Positions 1 through 9,413 of a stretch of 64,000 bases of DNA are shown piece after piece. Under the pieces are notes generated by a model. The model had not been told where the DNA came from. It saw only the letters and a list, made by a program, of their open reading frames with translations, and searched no databases. Source of the stretch: Candidozyma auris. Lineage: Eukaryota; Ascomycota; Pichiomycetes; Serinales; Metschnikowiaceae. Each line of letters begins with the position of its first letter. Position 1 is the stretch's first letter. The position numbers were made by a program, and so were the translations under genes. The stretch spans positions 186,001 to 250,000 of the forward strand of contig NC_072817.1 in assembly GCF_003013715.1 (NCBI RefSeq), read 5' to 3'.

Positions 1-228
1 TTTCCCCAAAGACATCAGGTTCCACCTTTCAAATATAAACTCTACGGTGTTGTCAACCATTTTGGCAACTTGACCAATGGCCACTACACAGCTTACGTCA
101 AAAAAGGAAGCGATCTGAAGCAAAGAAAAGAATGGTGTTATTTTGATGATGCTAAAGTTCTGTATGACTGCAAAGTTGATCAGGTGGTCAACAAACACGC
201 CTATTGTTTGTTCTTCCAGAGAATCTAA
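1..228 (+). CDS. DOA4: Ubiquitin C-terminal hydrolase, 3' end only (DOA4/UBP4 type)
   Basis: The frame is open from the first base and ends at TAA 226-228, so only the last 75 residues are present. They contain the His box of the USP cysteine protease fold (NLTNGHYTAYVK, with the catalytic His in GHYTAY) and the following beta segment WCYFDDAKV that closes the fold. In S. cerevisiae, Doa4 removes ubiquitin from endocytosed membrane proteins at late endosomes before they enter vacuolar vesicles. The next genes (OCA6, DOS2, LCB2) are neighbours of DOA4 on yeast chromosome IV, which favours DOA4 over other USP paralogues. The N-terminal rhodanese-like part and the catalytic Cys lie outside the window. 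Confidence 0.88.
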   Translation, partial: FPQRHQVPPFKYKLYGVVNHFGNLTNGHYTAYVKKGSDLKQRKEWCYFDDAKVLYDCKVDQVVNKHAYCLFFQRI

Positions 229-231
229 AGG

Positions 232-840
232 CTAAGAACTTGTTGATGCTTCAACTGGTCCCGCTTCCGTCACTTTAATATTTGGATGACTCCCCACGAT
301 GCCCTTGCTAAGACCTTCCCATAGCCAATCGCATTTTGAATCGGACCGAACACTGATTTCACCCCGGAAACCATCCACGAAACTTCTATCGTTCAATGTG
401 ATACTCGTGGTGAAGTTGATGAACTCATTAAATATCGCTATTGATGACCAAAACTGCAATTTTCTTAGACATGCAATGACCAAGCTCGTAACCTGCCCAC
501 CATTGAGACAGTGTACGTACACTGGAGCATGCTCCAGATGGATCATATAATCCAACGTTTCTAACACTGTGGAATACCCCATGGGCACTCCACGTTTCTT
601 GCCCTTTCCCGATTGGGCACACTCCAAGTGGACAAGATTGATATTTCCCAGGGTAGCGAACTCGTAAAGAGCTTTATCAGTGTCTTGAGTGATCGGTTCA
701 GGAGTGAGGGATATAATCGTTTTAAGATTGAGACTCAGCAAAAACGGGAAATTGATTTGTCTTGGGTAGCCACCACGATGCAAATGAGGCTGTACAGTAC
801 TGAATCTTAGCGGAGGTACGAGAGGATCTGGTTCGATCAT
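232..840 (-). CDS. OCA6: OCA6-like atypical tyrosine-phosphatase family protein
   Basis: This is a 202-residue protein of the Siw14/Oca family of dual-specificity-phosphatase-like proteins. The N-terminus carries the family signature FSTVQPHLHRGGYPRQINFP followed by LKTIISLTPEP. I chose the ATG at 840 because the family starts just before this signature; an upstream in-frame extension to 984 translates like leader sequence. The P-loop region reads VYVHCLNGGQVTS: the catalytic Cys is kept but the Arg of the CX5R motif is missing. To my recollection the S. cerevisiae Oca6 loop is similarly degenerate, so the protein may bind rather than hydrolyse phosphorylated ligands. Its stop codon lies 3 bp from the stop of convergent DOA4. 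Confidence 0.85.
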   Translation of the reverse strand: MIEPDPLVPPLRFSTVQPHLHRGGYPRQINFPFLLSLNLKTIISLTPEPITQDTDKALYEFATLGNINLVHLECAQSGKGKKRGVPMGYSTVLETLDYMIHLEHAPVYVHCLNGGQVTSLVIACLRKLQFWSSIAIFNEFINFTTSITLNDRSFVDGFRGEISVRSDSKCDWLWEGLSKGIVGSHPNIKVTEAGPVEASTSS

Positions 841-1017
841 TGCATAATGAAGAGAAAGGAAGAATGCTAAAGGAAGTGTACGCTTGTAAATTACATTATT
901 CATATATGAGTGTTTTAGATGCAGTGCCATTGATTTTGGCCGTGTGAGTGAAATATTAAGGCTGCATCGAGCGGAAAACATCAAGACGCAATTGATGATG
1001 GAGTTAATAAATGTAGT

Positions 1018-2685
1018 CTAGAACAACTTGGGAAGCTTGCTATCTTCCACGTTTGTATCAAGAACCTCTTTAATACTCATGCGGGGAGCCACGCCTGGTT
1101 CACGAGAACCACCAGCGATACCACTGCTGTATTTCAATTGCAACAAATCACCAACCTCGCTGAACTTCTCCAACACATAGTCCAAATCCTCTTTGGTTAA
1201 CGCCGAACTGACGCACAACCTAGCTCTGGCCGTTGCGATAGGGGTGGCAGGGTAGCCCACAACGACAACAGCGATCTTCTCATTGTAAAGCATTCTTGAA
1301 AGAGCAGGCATCTTGGCTGGCAAGTACAACAACAATGGAATCACTGGGGAGTCGTCAGCGCCGTAAACGATAAATCCGAGCTTCTTCAACCCAAGTCTTA
1401 AATAACGCGAGTTAAATGCGATTCTTCTCAAACGCTCTTCACCCTCGCCGGGGCTCAATGTACCGTTAATCACTTGCAAAGAGGAGATGATTTGGCCCAA
1501 CACTGGAGGAGGAACGCCTTCTCCAAACGAGTTGTTGAAGTAAGTCAATCTCATCTTGTCGATAATCCACTTGTCAGCAGCAACGTAGCCACCAGTGGCA
1601 CCAAAAGACTTTGTTAAGGTACCCATCAAAAGATCAACTTGGGAGGGAGACACGGAGAAGTAATCACACACACCTCTTCCATGGGGACCAAGAGCACCGA
1701 TGGAGTGGGCCTCATCAACAAAGAGGTAGCACTTATACTTGTTCTTCAATTCGATCACGCGGGGCAAGTTCACCATGTTGCCCTCCATGGAATAAAGACC
1801 TTCAACTGCAATGATAATCTTCTTCCACGGTCTGTGAGTACGAGGTTGACCCTGGGCAATCTGATTTCTGATCAACTTCTCCAAGTCCTCCATGTTGTTG
1901 TGCTCAAAAACCTTGACAGAGGCGCCAGAGATACGAATACCAAATCTGATGGAGGCATGGTTAAGCGAATCACTGATGACAAGACACGACGAGTCCACCA
2001 AAGACGCAAACAAGCTGGCGTTGGTGCCGTAACCCTGCGAGACGACAATGGCATCTTCCTTACCGACAAACTCAGCAATGACCAGCTCACACTCGCGGTG
2101 CAAGTCAGTTGTGCCAATGGCGTTTCTAGGACCACACGAAGAAGCACCGTACTTCTGCAAGATGTCATTGGCGTAGTCGGTGCACACACCCTTGGACTGA
2201 GCAAAACCCAAGTAGTTGTATGAAGACAAGTTCAAGCACTCTCTGGATTCGCCCGTGTAGATGAACTTCTTGCCCTTTCTCACCCGCTCGAAGCACTTTA
2301 CATAGCGGCCAGGAGCACCGTGGATGGGCCTGGCAAAACAGTCGTCGATTCTCAACTTCAATCGGCGCACATAGAAGTTCTCAAAGCCATCGTACCAAGG
2401 CGCATACCCGTCCTTCTCCACCAAATCCTCGTAGTCTTCGGGCTTGAAGATCTTGCCAAAGAAGTCACGGATGTGGCCAATCAAAATCAAGATCAAATAG
2501 CTGACAAACGTCGCCAAGTGGATCACCAACGGAGGCTCGTCGTCAATAGGGGTCGGGAGCGGCTCGCCCACAGGGTGCTTCAGCACAAATAAATGGTCCT
2601 TCAGCGTCAAGCGGCCATACTCAAGATCAGCCTTCACCTCGTCTGGCCTGTTGTCAATGGGAGCGTCCGGGATGGTCTCCGACAT
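1018..2685 (-). CDS. LCB2: Serine palmitoyltransferase catalytic subunit Lcb2
   Basis: This 555-residue PLP enzyme condenses serine with palmitoyl-CoA to 3-ketosphinganine, the first step of sphingolipid synthesis, as a heterodimer with Lcb1 at the ER. A hydrophobic segment at residues about 55-75 fits the ER anchor. The alpha-oxoamine synthase core is complete: the substrate region LNLSSYNYLGFA, the Asp/His of VDEAHSIGALG, and the Schiff-base Lys at about residue 359 in GTLTKSFGATGGYV. The start is the ATG at 2685; a further in-frame TTG at 2691 is not a credible start. Length matches S. cerevisiae Lcb2 (561). A TATTTATAAA element lies about 150 bp upstream on the same strand. Confidence 0.97.
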   Translation of the reverse strand: MSETIPDAPIDNRPDEVKADLEYGRLTLKDHLFVLKHPVGEPLPTPIDDEPPLVIHLATFVSYLILILIGHIRDFFGKIFKPEDYEDLVEKDGYAPWYDGFENFYVRRLKLRIDDCFARPIHGAPGRYVKCFERVRKGKKFIYTGESRECLNLSSYNYLGFAQSKGVCTDYANDILQKYGASSCGPRNAIGTTDLHRECELVIAEFVGKEDAIVVSQGYGTNASLFASLVDSSCLVISDSLNHASIRFGIRISGASVKVFEHNNMEDLEKLIRNQIAQGQPRTHRPWKKIIIAVEGLYSMEGNMVNLPRVIELKNKYKCYLFVDEAHSIGALGPHGRGVCDYFSVSPSQVDLLMGTLTKSFGATGGYVAADKWIIDKMRLTYFNNSFGEGVPPPVLGQIISSLQVINGTLSPGEGEERLRRIAFNSRYLRLGLKKLGFIVYGADDSPVIPLLLYLPAKMPALSRMLYNEKIAVVVVGYPATPIATARARLCVSSALTKEDLDYVLEKFSEVGDLLQLKYSSGIAGGSREPGVAPRMSIKEVLDTNVEDSKLPKLF

Positions 2686-2835
2686 GGTCAACGGGGAAAG
2701 TTGGGTGAGGTTGTAGGAAGTTGTAGTCTGATGAGAAAAAGGTACTAAGGTAAGGGCCGCGTTCCGAAAAAAGACGGCAGCAGGCCTGCTTTAGTTAGAT
2801 GCTTTTCTTTTTCGCTCGGGAAAAAAAAAGAACGT

Positions 2836-2846
2836 TTTATAAATAG
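2836..2846 (-). promoter_or_regulatory. Putative TATA box of LCB2
   Basis: The minus strand reads TATTTATAAAA about 150 bp upstream of the LCB2 ATG, a normal distance for a yeast TATA element. Assigned from sequence and position only. Confidence 0.45.
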
Positions 2847-2887
2847 TGGCAAGCGCGATTTGCGAGTGAAATCTCAGCAAGGGCTAT

Positions 2888-3061
2888 CTATCTTCTGGGC
2901 TTAGTTAATGATCTCAAGGCGTTATTGATCACCTCCTTGGAAGCGTTGCTGAGCTTGGTGGAGCAAGTGCGAGTATTTAATGCGAAAACAGCGCCTACTA
3001 AGCTAAAGGCGACGAGGAAAAGCGTTGCGAGTGAAATTTTCGGTGCGACTTTTTTGCGGGC
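2888..3061 (-). other. Protein-like open frame without ATG (possible spliced or non-AUG small membrane protein)
   Basis: The minus strand is open for 57 codons between an in-frame TGA and the TAG at 2888-2890. The translation has a basic N-terminus (ARKKVAPKIS), a hydrophobic stretch (LATLFLVAFSLVGAVFAL) and a short basic tail ending KPRR, the layout of a small single-pass membrane protein. No ATG occurs on this strand in any frame for about 160 bases upstream of the frame, although a TATA box (3164-3172) points at it. No convincing YAG acceptor or branch point precedes it, so splicing from an upstream exon is not proven. It may be chance. I recognise no family. Confidence 0.3.
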
Positions 3062-3163
3062 TCACAGTGTGAGGTTGCACGTTGGTGCAGAGAGAAGTAA
3101 GTAATAGGGGAAGATGAAGAAGGAAGAAAGAAAAGACGTGAAATCTCGACCAGGATGCTGTCT

Positions 3164-3172
3164 CCTTTTATA
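3164..3172 (-). promoter_or_regulatory. TATA box upstream of the ATG-less small frame
   Basis: The minus strand reads TATAAAAGG. It lies about 100 bp upstream of the small open frame at 2888-3061 and about 480 bp upstream of LCB2, which has its own closer element. Confidence 0.4.
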
Positions 3173-3506
3173 ATTGGGCTTCTGGAAACGTGCTCTGTAA
3201 TTGAGAAAGTTTAATACAACCGGGGCATTTGCGTTTTTCGCCCTATTTTCCCTTTCGCCCTTTCGCCATTTCGCCCACTGTTCTTGGTTATGTGGGGGTG
3301 TCCAGGACCGAGCCGGTTGCAGTATTTGGCTGCGAATTATTCAACTCTCATCTCAGGAGAGGCCTATTTAGCCGATTGCGCAAACACAAGCATTGGGCAA
3401 GTGTGGCCGGGGCAGTAGGGTATTTGCAGCCGAATCCAGAGATTTTAGCCTAGCATTAAAGAAGACTGCAGGGTCGTAAAAAAATTGCCCTGTATTTTCC
3501 GACTTG

Positions 3507-5150
3507 CTAACGCTGTTCGCCTTTGTTCACTTTCGCTTTCGCTCGGGTCGCAAAACTGTACCCTCTTTGTGGGTCTCCATGGAGCGTTATTACATGCTCG
3601 TGCACAGGCACCTCCCAGTCAATGTGGCCAATGGCTAGCACCGTGGTCTTGGGCATTTCTTGCGCAATGTACTCGTGGCACTTGTTCATGAGCACCTCGT
3701 CGTCCATACACGAGAAGGCTTCGTCCAAGATTAAGATGTCGGGGTTTTTGATGGCTGCTCGAAGAAAGAGTACGAGCTTCTGCTGCGAAACAGTCAACTC
3801 GTGGAATCGTAAGTGGCGTATTTTCGCTAACTCTGGCGCAAACACCTTGAGTAAATTTTGCGCTTCCTTCGGAAGCTCGTTCTGGTCTCCACTGTACTTG
3901 TACTTAAACTTGAAGTTCAGGTTGCCAATGTCTCTCACTAGACCATTATACACTACATGGTGGGCATATGCTCGAGGAGGAACTGTGGCATGGAGCTCGG
4001 GCAGCGAGATGCCAATGCGGTTATTCACATCAAAATAGCTTACTCCCTGCCCTGTTTTGCGCAATGTGCCGTCGATCGAAACCACAGATCTCCACAGCTG
4101 CGGATGATCTGCTGTTAGAAGCAGCAAAATGGTGGTTTTGCCCAGCCCGTTCTCCCCCAAGATTCTCCAGCGAGAACCTCTCTGGATTCTCCAAGTGAAA
4201 TTTTTTAACACATCTGTCCCTCTGTAACTGACGTAGGCGTTACTAAACTCAATTATGGGGTCGTCCACCGTGGTAGTGCTGTTGATGGCTTGAGGCGCAA
4301 CTTCCACAAACGCAATTTCTTCACTGAGGGCCTCTCTGGTTTTGTGTAACTTGAGCTCTTCTTTGTGCCTCTCCTCAATAACTAGCCTGGCCGTTGACTT
4401 TGGCCCGCATGCTGTCAAGCCGCTCTCATCAACGTATGCTAGATTGTCTACCCAGTCGGGCACTTTGTCCTGGATCCGGAGCCCCAAAACCATGCCAGCG
4501 TCTAGTTCAAGGGCAATGCGCCTAAGCAGCTCAGACACTTTTTCCGTAGCCCTGGGGTCGAGCCCCAAAAAGGGGTCGTCGATCACAATCAATTGGGGCT
4601 TGTTGATGAGCGCTTTGCTAATTCTTGCCCTTCTCATCTGCCCGTTGCTCAAGCTGTTGATCCACTTGTTGCGCAACTCGTCAAGGCCAAATAACTCGCA
4701 GAGCTTTTGAACATATGTATCGTTTTCCGCCACCACAGTGTTGCTATTGTAATTATTGGCTCCTGTAACGTAGTTTATCACGGAATTGACGTCGTCCTTC
4801 ATCTCCAATGTGCCCTTGTACGAATACGACTCATATCTTGCAGCCATGTGAACTTTGTCAAGACCAGAGTTTTCCATGAAGTTGAGATACTGGATCTGGT
4901 CACTACGATGTGTATCGCTAAATTGAGGATAAACCCTCCCCAACGGCGGGTCGGGAATGTATTTGGCTGCCACTACGTTGAGAAAGGCCAGTTTCTGCGG
5001 GCCGGTGATGGCGTAGAAGGCCTTTCCCGTACCTGCGCTGGGCCGATCTACGTCAAAATTGGCAATTGGCTTGCTGAATACATATTTGTGGGCTCTGAGG
5101 TTGCGGGTCTCTGCGACGAAGAGGGCGTTTCGGATTTTGACAAGAGACAT
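3507..5150 (-). CDS. Soluble twin ABC ATPase, YDR061W-like
   Basis: This 547-residue protein has two ABC nucleotide-binding domains and no membrane segments, like S. cerevisiae YDR061W (539 residues). The first domain has a degenerate Walker A (TGPQKLAFLN) but a recognisable signature and Walker B (SNGQMRRARISKA, LIVIDDPFLGLD). The second has a good Walker A (LGENGLGKTT) and a signature/Walker B region of TVSQQKLVLF and DILILDEAFSCMD. One site may therefore be structural only. The cellular role is unknown; family members of this type are not transporters by themselves. In S. cerevisiae it also adjoins LCB2. The start is the ATG at 5150; DOS2 diverges from it. Confidence 0.85.
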   Translation of the reverse strand: MSLVKIRNALFVAETRNLRAHKYVFSKPIANFDVDRPSAGTGKAFYAITGPQKLAFLNVVAAKYIPDPPLGRVYPQFSDTHRSDQIQYLNFMENSGLDKVHMAARYESYSYKGTLEMKDDVNSVINYVTGANNYNSNTVVAENDTYVQKLCELFGLDELRNKWINSLSNGQMRRARISKALINKPQLIVIDDPFLGLDPRATEKVSELLRRIALELDAGMVLGLRIQDKVPDWVDNLAYVDESGLTACGPKSTARLVIEERHKEELKLHKTREALSEEIAFVEVAPQAINSTTTVDDPIIEFSNAYVSYRGTDVLKNFTWRIQRGSRWRILGENGLGKTTILLLLTADHPQLWRSVVSIDGTLRKTGQGVSYFDVNNRIGISLPELHATVPPRAYAHHVVYNGLVRDIGNLNFKFKYKYSGDQNELPKEAQNLLKVFAPELAKIRHLRFHELTVSQQKLVLFLRAAIKNPDILILDEAFSCMDDEVLMNKCHEYIAQEMPKTTVLAIGHIDWEVPVHEHVITLHGDPQRGYSFATRAKAKVNKGEQR

Positions 5151-5304
5151 GGATGGGTGGGAGTCACTCCAAAGGAGATTTTCCGGACTAGCGCATACTG
5201 TGTAGGGTCACATGATCGAACATCAGCTGGCAGATAATCACCTCTTTTGAGGCTGGGGAACACTCCCTTGTACTTTTAACTATAATCACCATTCTTAGTT
5301 GATC

Positions 5305-6288
5305 ATGGACTTGGCAGACCCAATTTTTGCTCAGGAAAACCCCTCAGAAAACCAAAAACAGAACGTCAAAGACGAGAAGACAGAAGAGGCCATTCAACAT
5401 TTGGAGGAAGAAATTGATCAGGCTTACTCCTCGATAGAGACCAAGTTCCAGGCCCTTTGGACTAATGCTCTGAAGAATGCCCATGAGATCCAAGAAAAAC
5501 TCAAGCTCGACGAAAAAAAAGCAGCATTGATGGCTCAGCTCAACACTGCGAAAGAAAATATCAACAACAGCACCATCGTCAAGGATAACATTCAGTCTGT
5601 GGATGCTCAGCTCAAGGAGCTAGGCGAGCAAGTTAAGGGCATTGAGAAAAAGTTTGATTTAAGCACGCTTTCCAATCAGGCGAATTCGGCTTTGGACACG
5701 ATCGACTCGGGATTGGAATACGTAGAGAAGCAGGCAGGCAAGTACGTGAGCCAGTTTTCCTCGTTCTTTTCGAGTATAGTTTCGGTAGAGCCACAACAGG
5801 AACAAGAAGCAGCAAAAAACAAGAAGGAGTCGGAAACACTATTCACAAATCCTAAATTCCCTGGTGGTAGCTATGGGTCAACGCGGTTTGACAGTGAGCT
5901 CTTCAAGTTGCACACTTCGGAGGCACCTCTTTTGGATGACTCCAAAGACGATAAGGCAGAAAAAGAAAAATTCGACGTTGAGTCCAAGACTTCTGAGATT
6001 GCTGAGTTGCTCAAAAAGTATCCTGATACTTTGGAAAAACTCATGAACAAGCTTGTGCCCGTGGAGATCTCCTACGATACGTTCTGGTACAGGTACTTCA
6101 AGCTAGAAGAGGATATCAAGGAAAGCGAGCAGAAGAGGAAAGAGCTACTAGCCAAGAAGGATAAGAGTAGCTCTTTGGCCGACGATGAAGAAGAAGAAGA
6201 TGACGACGAGGAGTTCACTTGGGATGATGACGACGATGAAGACGATGATGTGGTGAAGGTGGAGAGGGTGCAGAGCGAGAAGGATTAA
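5305..6288 (+). CDS. DOS2: BSD-domain protein Dos2
   Basis: This 327-residue acidic protein begins with a long coiled-coil-prone region (residues about 20-165, rich in Glu, Lys and Gln). A BSD domain follows near residues 215-275, marked by the diagnostic YDTFWYRYF, and the C-terminal tail is strongly acidic. S. cerevisiae Dos2 is about the same length (310) and is reported as a cytoplasmic protein of poorly defined role. The start is the ATG at 5305; the in-frame TTG at 5299 is ignored. The CACATGA-containing gap upstream is shared with the divergent ABC gene. Neighbours support orthology. Confidence 0.85.
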   Translation: MDLADPIFAQENPSENQKQNVKDEKTEEAIQHLEEEIDQAYSSIETKFQALWTNALKNAHEIQEKLKLDEKKAALMAQLNTAKENINNSTIVKDNIQSVDAQLKELGEQVKGIEKKFDLSTLSNQANSALDTIDSGLEYVEKQAGKYVSQFSSFFSSIVSVEPQQEQEAAKNKKESETLFTNPKFPGGSYGSTRFDSELFKLHTSEAPLLDDSKDDKAEKEKFDVESKTSEIAELLKKYPDTLEKLMNKLVPVEISYDTFWYRYFKLEEDIKESEQKRKELLAKKDKSSSLADDEEEEDDDEEFTWDDDDDEDDDVVKVERVQSEKD

Positions 6289-6710
6289 ACTCTCTTTGGC
6301 CAATTGCGACGAGGTCATGCTCTCCTTCTTTGAAAAGCATAGGTGCACTAATTAGAGTACAAATCAGGCGCTACCTATCGACATAAAGCCTTACTTTCGT
6401 TGAAATACCACGCCTAAGCCTCGTGTTACGGTTGCCTGCTTTTGGTGCGAACCTCTGTCACTGATGCTTACAAGAATTTGTTGAGAAATGCCGCCGTGGC
6501 GTCTGCCGCCTCGTGCATCTTGCAATCAGATACAATCCAGTAACAGAATTGTACTTCGTTAAACACTCTAATCTCTCTCTTGATCTCTCCATCTCTCAAA
6601 TTAACTCTAAGCTCTCCAACGTGTAATTCCTGCATACAACTGGGGGTATATCGGGGTCAGAATTATCTTACCCAACCGACATCATCATCTTCACCAATCA
6701 TCCACATTTT
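6289..6710. other. Intergenic region, SSK1 promoter
   Basis: This 422-bp stretch separates DOS2 from SSK1, both on the plus strand. It should contain the DOS2 3' end and SSK1 promoter. I see no strong TATA box, repeat or RNA gene. Confidence 0.5.
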
Positions 6711-8606
6711 ATGCCCAAGACATATAGCCAGTACCACCACGGCACCAGTCCCAATCCCTCGCATTCACGACAACGCTCGTGGGGCACTCCGGCTGCTCAT
6801 ACCCCATCGAGCAAAAGAGTATGGGTCCGTAAAGAAGACGGTCCTCCAACAACCCTCATGATGGGTCCCCATGATTTGGTAGATGACCTAAAATTGGCCA
6901 TAACTTATAAGTATCCGACAACGCTAGCTCGGCAGTTCGATCCTGCAGACCTACTGATTCAACTAAAAATTCCCGATGAGCCCGTCAAGAAACATAAGCC
7001 GAAGCAAAGTCTGCTTAATCGCCTAGTGCTGGAGCAGGAGGACCTGTACAACGCTCCTGTGAGCCGCCTGCCCTCTCTACCAGCAACAAGCTCGTTTGAA
7101 TCCCCATTTGTCACCTTGGAGCCTGACCAGAACGTGTGGGATATACTAGACGAATACTTTGGAGGCAAGATGTCGATGGCAGATGCCCTCCTTGTAGTGG
7201 CCAGCCACCGACACGCGCTGATGCCTTCCTATGCGTTCGAGGGCTTCCCTGAGAGAACTAACCTGCGGCCATTAGAGTTTGGAAGTGCTCCGAACCATCA
7301 AAGAGCAAGCTATACCGATTTGCCCAACCACCCAACTAATAACTTGCCCTTGAGAGGGGCCTCCCCGAGTCTAGCGGGGACCTATCATCATCCAAAGCCT
7401 CAACATGCGTACCAGATGAACCCAAATCCAATTACGAAAAACTCGTCGGTGTCGCCTTCGCTAACGCACCGTCTATCTCCTATCAACGGCGCCATTAATG
7501 TCCACAAACGCTCACACTCGAATCCGCCCCAGCTGCCTTCAATGACGAGTATCAATCAAATAACGAAAAACAACGGCCAGGCCGTGTTGCTTCTACCGAA
7601 GAACTTCACTTTGGGCGAGCAAAATCACTTGAAACGATACTCGTTGGACGATAGCATGATGAACAAAAGCTACTCGAATGCTTCCAAGGACTCCGGCAAT
7701 GTCACTAGTATAGGAGTGCCCCAGGACTCAGAGCTTTCAAACGATGAAGAGAAACCCAATACTGGCCAACGGAAAACTAGCCATGAGCTCACCAGAACCA
7801 CAAGTGGTACCAATAACGGCAGCAGGTCCACTGATCGTTTGCTGGAAACCAAATCTCTGCGATCAGTCGAAGAGAAGAGCAAAAGCAGCAGTAACAACAT
7901 TTCTAACGGCAGTAGCGGCGCTGGCGCCCTTAGTAAGGATTCGAGTTCTCACAGTGACTTGTCTCCTGCTGACATGAGAGAAGCCAAACCCACATCAACA
8001 TTTGAACGAGTACTTCCTTCCCTTTCGGTATTGGTGGTTGAAGATAATGCCATTAATCAAGCGATTTTGGGAGCATTTTTGAGAAAACACAAAATTCGGT
8101 ACCAAATTGCCAAGAATGGGCAAGAGGCTGTGGATAAATGGAGGAAAGGGGGATTCCATCTTGTTCTCATGGATATTCAGCTTCCAGTGAAGTCCGGAAT
8201 CGAGGCTACAAAAGAAATTCGCTATTTGGAGAAGGTTAATAGAATTGGTGTATTTGCCCAGCATGAGCTTTCAAAGCTGAATGGAGAAGCCAGCATTAAA
8301 GACGACGAGAAGCTCGATCTCAAAGTCTTCCGTTCTCCGGTGATCATCGTGGCGCTTACAGCTTCTTCGAACTCCTCAGTGGACAAGAAGAATGCGTTGA
8401 CCGCCGGATGTAACGATTTCTTGACCAAACCGGTCAATTTGGTTTGGTTGCAAAATAAAATCACCGAATGGGGGTGCATGCAAGCGCTAATTGACTACGA
8501 CGGTTGGAAAGTTAAAAGGTCAGCCAAGGGGGAGCCACCCAAAGTGGCTGTAAAGTCATTGCCCCATCATAAGCATATTGAGAAGGAAAAACCTCTCACG
8601 GCGTAA
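6711..8606 (+). CDS. SSK1: Ssk1 response regulator of the HOG osmostress pathway
   Basis: This 631-residue protein has a long, Ser/Asn-rich, probably disordered N-terminus and a C-terminal receiver domain at residues about 440-590. The receiver has the acidic pair in LVVEDNAINQ, the phospho-acceptor Asp at residue 488 in LVLMDIQLP, the conserved Thr/Ser in IIVALTASS and the Lys in FLTKPVNL. In yeasts, Ssk1 receives phosphate from Ypd1; the unphosphorylated form activates the Ssk2 MAPKKK and so Hog1. In Candida species it also affects stress resistance and virulence. The receiver has the usual fungal Ssk1 insertion before the ALTAS motif. Length is near that of C. albicans Ssk1. The ATG at 6711 is taken as start. 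Confidence 0.95.
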   Translation: MPKTYSQYHHGTSPNPSHSRQRSWGTPAAHTPSSKRVWVRKEDGPPTTLMMGPHDLVDDLKLAITYKYPTTLARQFDPADLLIQLKIPDEPVKKHKPKQSLLNRLVLEQEDLYNAPVSRLPSLPATSSFESPFVTLEPDQNVWDILDEYFGGKMSMADALLVVASHRHALMPSYAFEGFPERTNLRPLEFGSAPNHQRASYTDLPNHPTNNLPLRGASPSLAGTYHHPKPQHAYQMNPNPITKNSSVSPSLTHRLSPINGAINVHKRSHSNPPQLPSMTSINQITKNNGQAVLLLPKNFTLGEQNHLKRYSLDDSMMNKSYSNASKDSGNVTSIGVPQDSELSNDEEKPNTGQRKTSHELTRTTSGTNNGSRSTDRLLETKSLRSVEEKSKSSSNNISNGSSGAGALSKDSSSHSDLSPADMREAKPTSTFERVLPSLSVLVVEDNAINQAILGAFLRKHKIRYQIAKNGQEAVDKWRKGGFHLVLMDIQLPVKSGIEATKEIRYLEKVNRIGVFAQHELSKLNGEASIKDDEKLDLKVFRSPVIIVALTASSNSSVDKKNALTAGCNDFLTKPVNLVWLQNKITEWGCMQALIDYDGWKVKRSAKGEPPKVAVKSLPHHKHIEKEKPLTA

Positions 8607-8730
8607 AATCAGGGACCTGACCGGTCTGTGTTGTCTATACTGTCTTTGGGTGTACGGGCCTTGAGGTTAGTGAGAAAAAAATTGTACTTACACCTCGTAC
8701 CAACAACCTTTGCGTACTTATTTTTCAATA

Positions 8731-9015
8731 ATGTCTGAAGAAAAAACGCAAGTCCAAGAGGCCAGAGACGAATCTCCTAAGAAAGACACAGTTTTGCCTT
8801 TAGAAGTGATTGACCGCGCCATTGGGTCTGAGATCAAGATTCTCCTCACCAACAACAAGGAGTTTACAGGCAAGCTTGTTGGATTTGACGACTTTGTCAA
8901 TGTTGTTCTCGAGGACGCTACAGAGATCGATGGTGACGGAAGTGAAGGAAAGAAGATTAAGAGAATGTTGTTGAATGGGTCCCAGATCGCCATGTTGAGC
9001 CCGCCGTCATTGTAA
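8731..9015 (+). CDS. LSM5: U6 snRNP Sm-like protein Lsm5
   Basis: This 94-residue protein is a single Sm fold: Sm1 motif at residues about 24-60 (IGSEIKILLTNNKEFTGKL, GFDDFVNVVLEDA) and Sm2 near the C-terminus (MLLNGSQIAML). Lsm5 is a ring member of Lsm2-8 (U6 snRNA binding, nucleus) and Lsm1-7 (mRNA decapping, cytoplasm). The ATG at 8731 fits the family; the in-frame TTG at 8710 is rejected. SSK1 ends only 124 bp upstream on the same strand. In S. cerevisiae LSM5 is close to DDI1 and GDI1 on chromosome V, as here. Confidence 0.95.
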   Translation: MSEEKTQVQEARDESPKKDTVLPLEVIDRAIGSEIKILLTNNKEFTGKLVGFDDFVNVVLEDATEIDGDGSEGKKIKRMLLNGSQIAMLSPPSL

Positions 9016-9413
9016 AGTAACCTCAAGCCGAAATGGGCTCAAGAATTCACATTATCACATCAACTTTATTATGAGGATCGGCATGGACTAACATATGGAG
9101 AGTTCATCAGAGTACCGCAGTTCACCTGGCTGCTCCTACACTTGTACTAATCCTCGCAACCTATCAGAAACATGCATCGCCTGGCAACCAATGAAGACAA
9201 AATCAAACATTAACTTCGAGTTCACATCTAGTAATAACGATTACAACGATTACAATTACGGTGGCCTCTGTGGCTTCCAGAACCTTCGACTCTGATTGCC
9301 ACCAGGTTCAGTCGTGCGTAAAGCGTGAAATTCGCAGTGGCTATTGTATGTATCATATTAGTTATCACCAGTGTACGCCAACTGCTACGCAACATAAATT
9401 CCCACATACGTAA
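9016..9413. other. Intergenic region between LSM5 and DDI1
   Basis: This is a 398-bp gap. A 66-codon plus-strand frame from 9095 is low-complexity at its end and has no recognisable domain, so I do not call it a gene. A GTATGT at about 9346 resembles a yeast 5' splice site, but no upstream coding exon is visible. Nothing else is seen. Confidence 0.5.

Larger units (their letters stand above)
2686..3506. other. Intergenic region between LCB2 and the YDR061W-type ABC gene
   Basis: This is the LCB2 promoter side. It holds a TATA-like element for LCB2 (about 2836-2846, minus strand), a second minus-strand TATA box (TATAAAAGG, 3164-3172), and two copies of the recurring GGCTGCRAA motif (3328-3336 plus strand; 3423-3431 minus strand). 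It also contains a 57-codon minus-strand open frame without ATG (listed separately). A 74-codon plus-strand frame at 3229-3453 has no protein-like features. Confidence 0.6.

Noticed and set aside
1639..2223. 194-codon plus-strand frame
   Set aside because: It is fully antisense to LCB2, has no domain and starts without a gene-like context.
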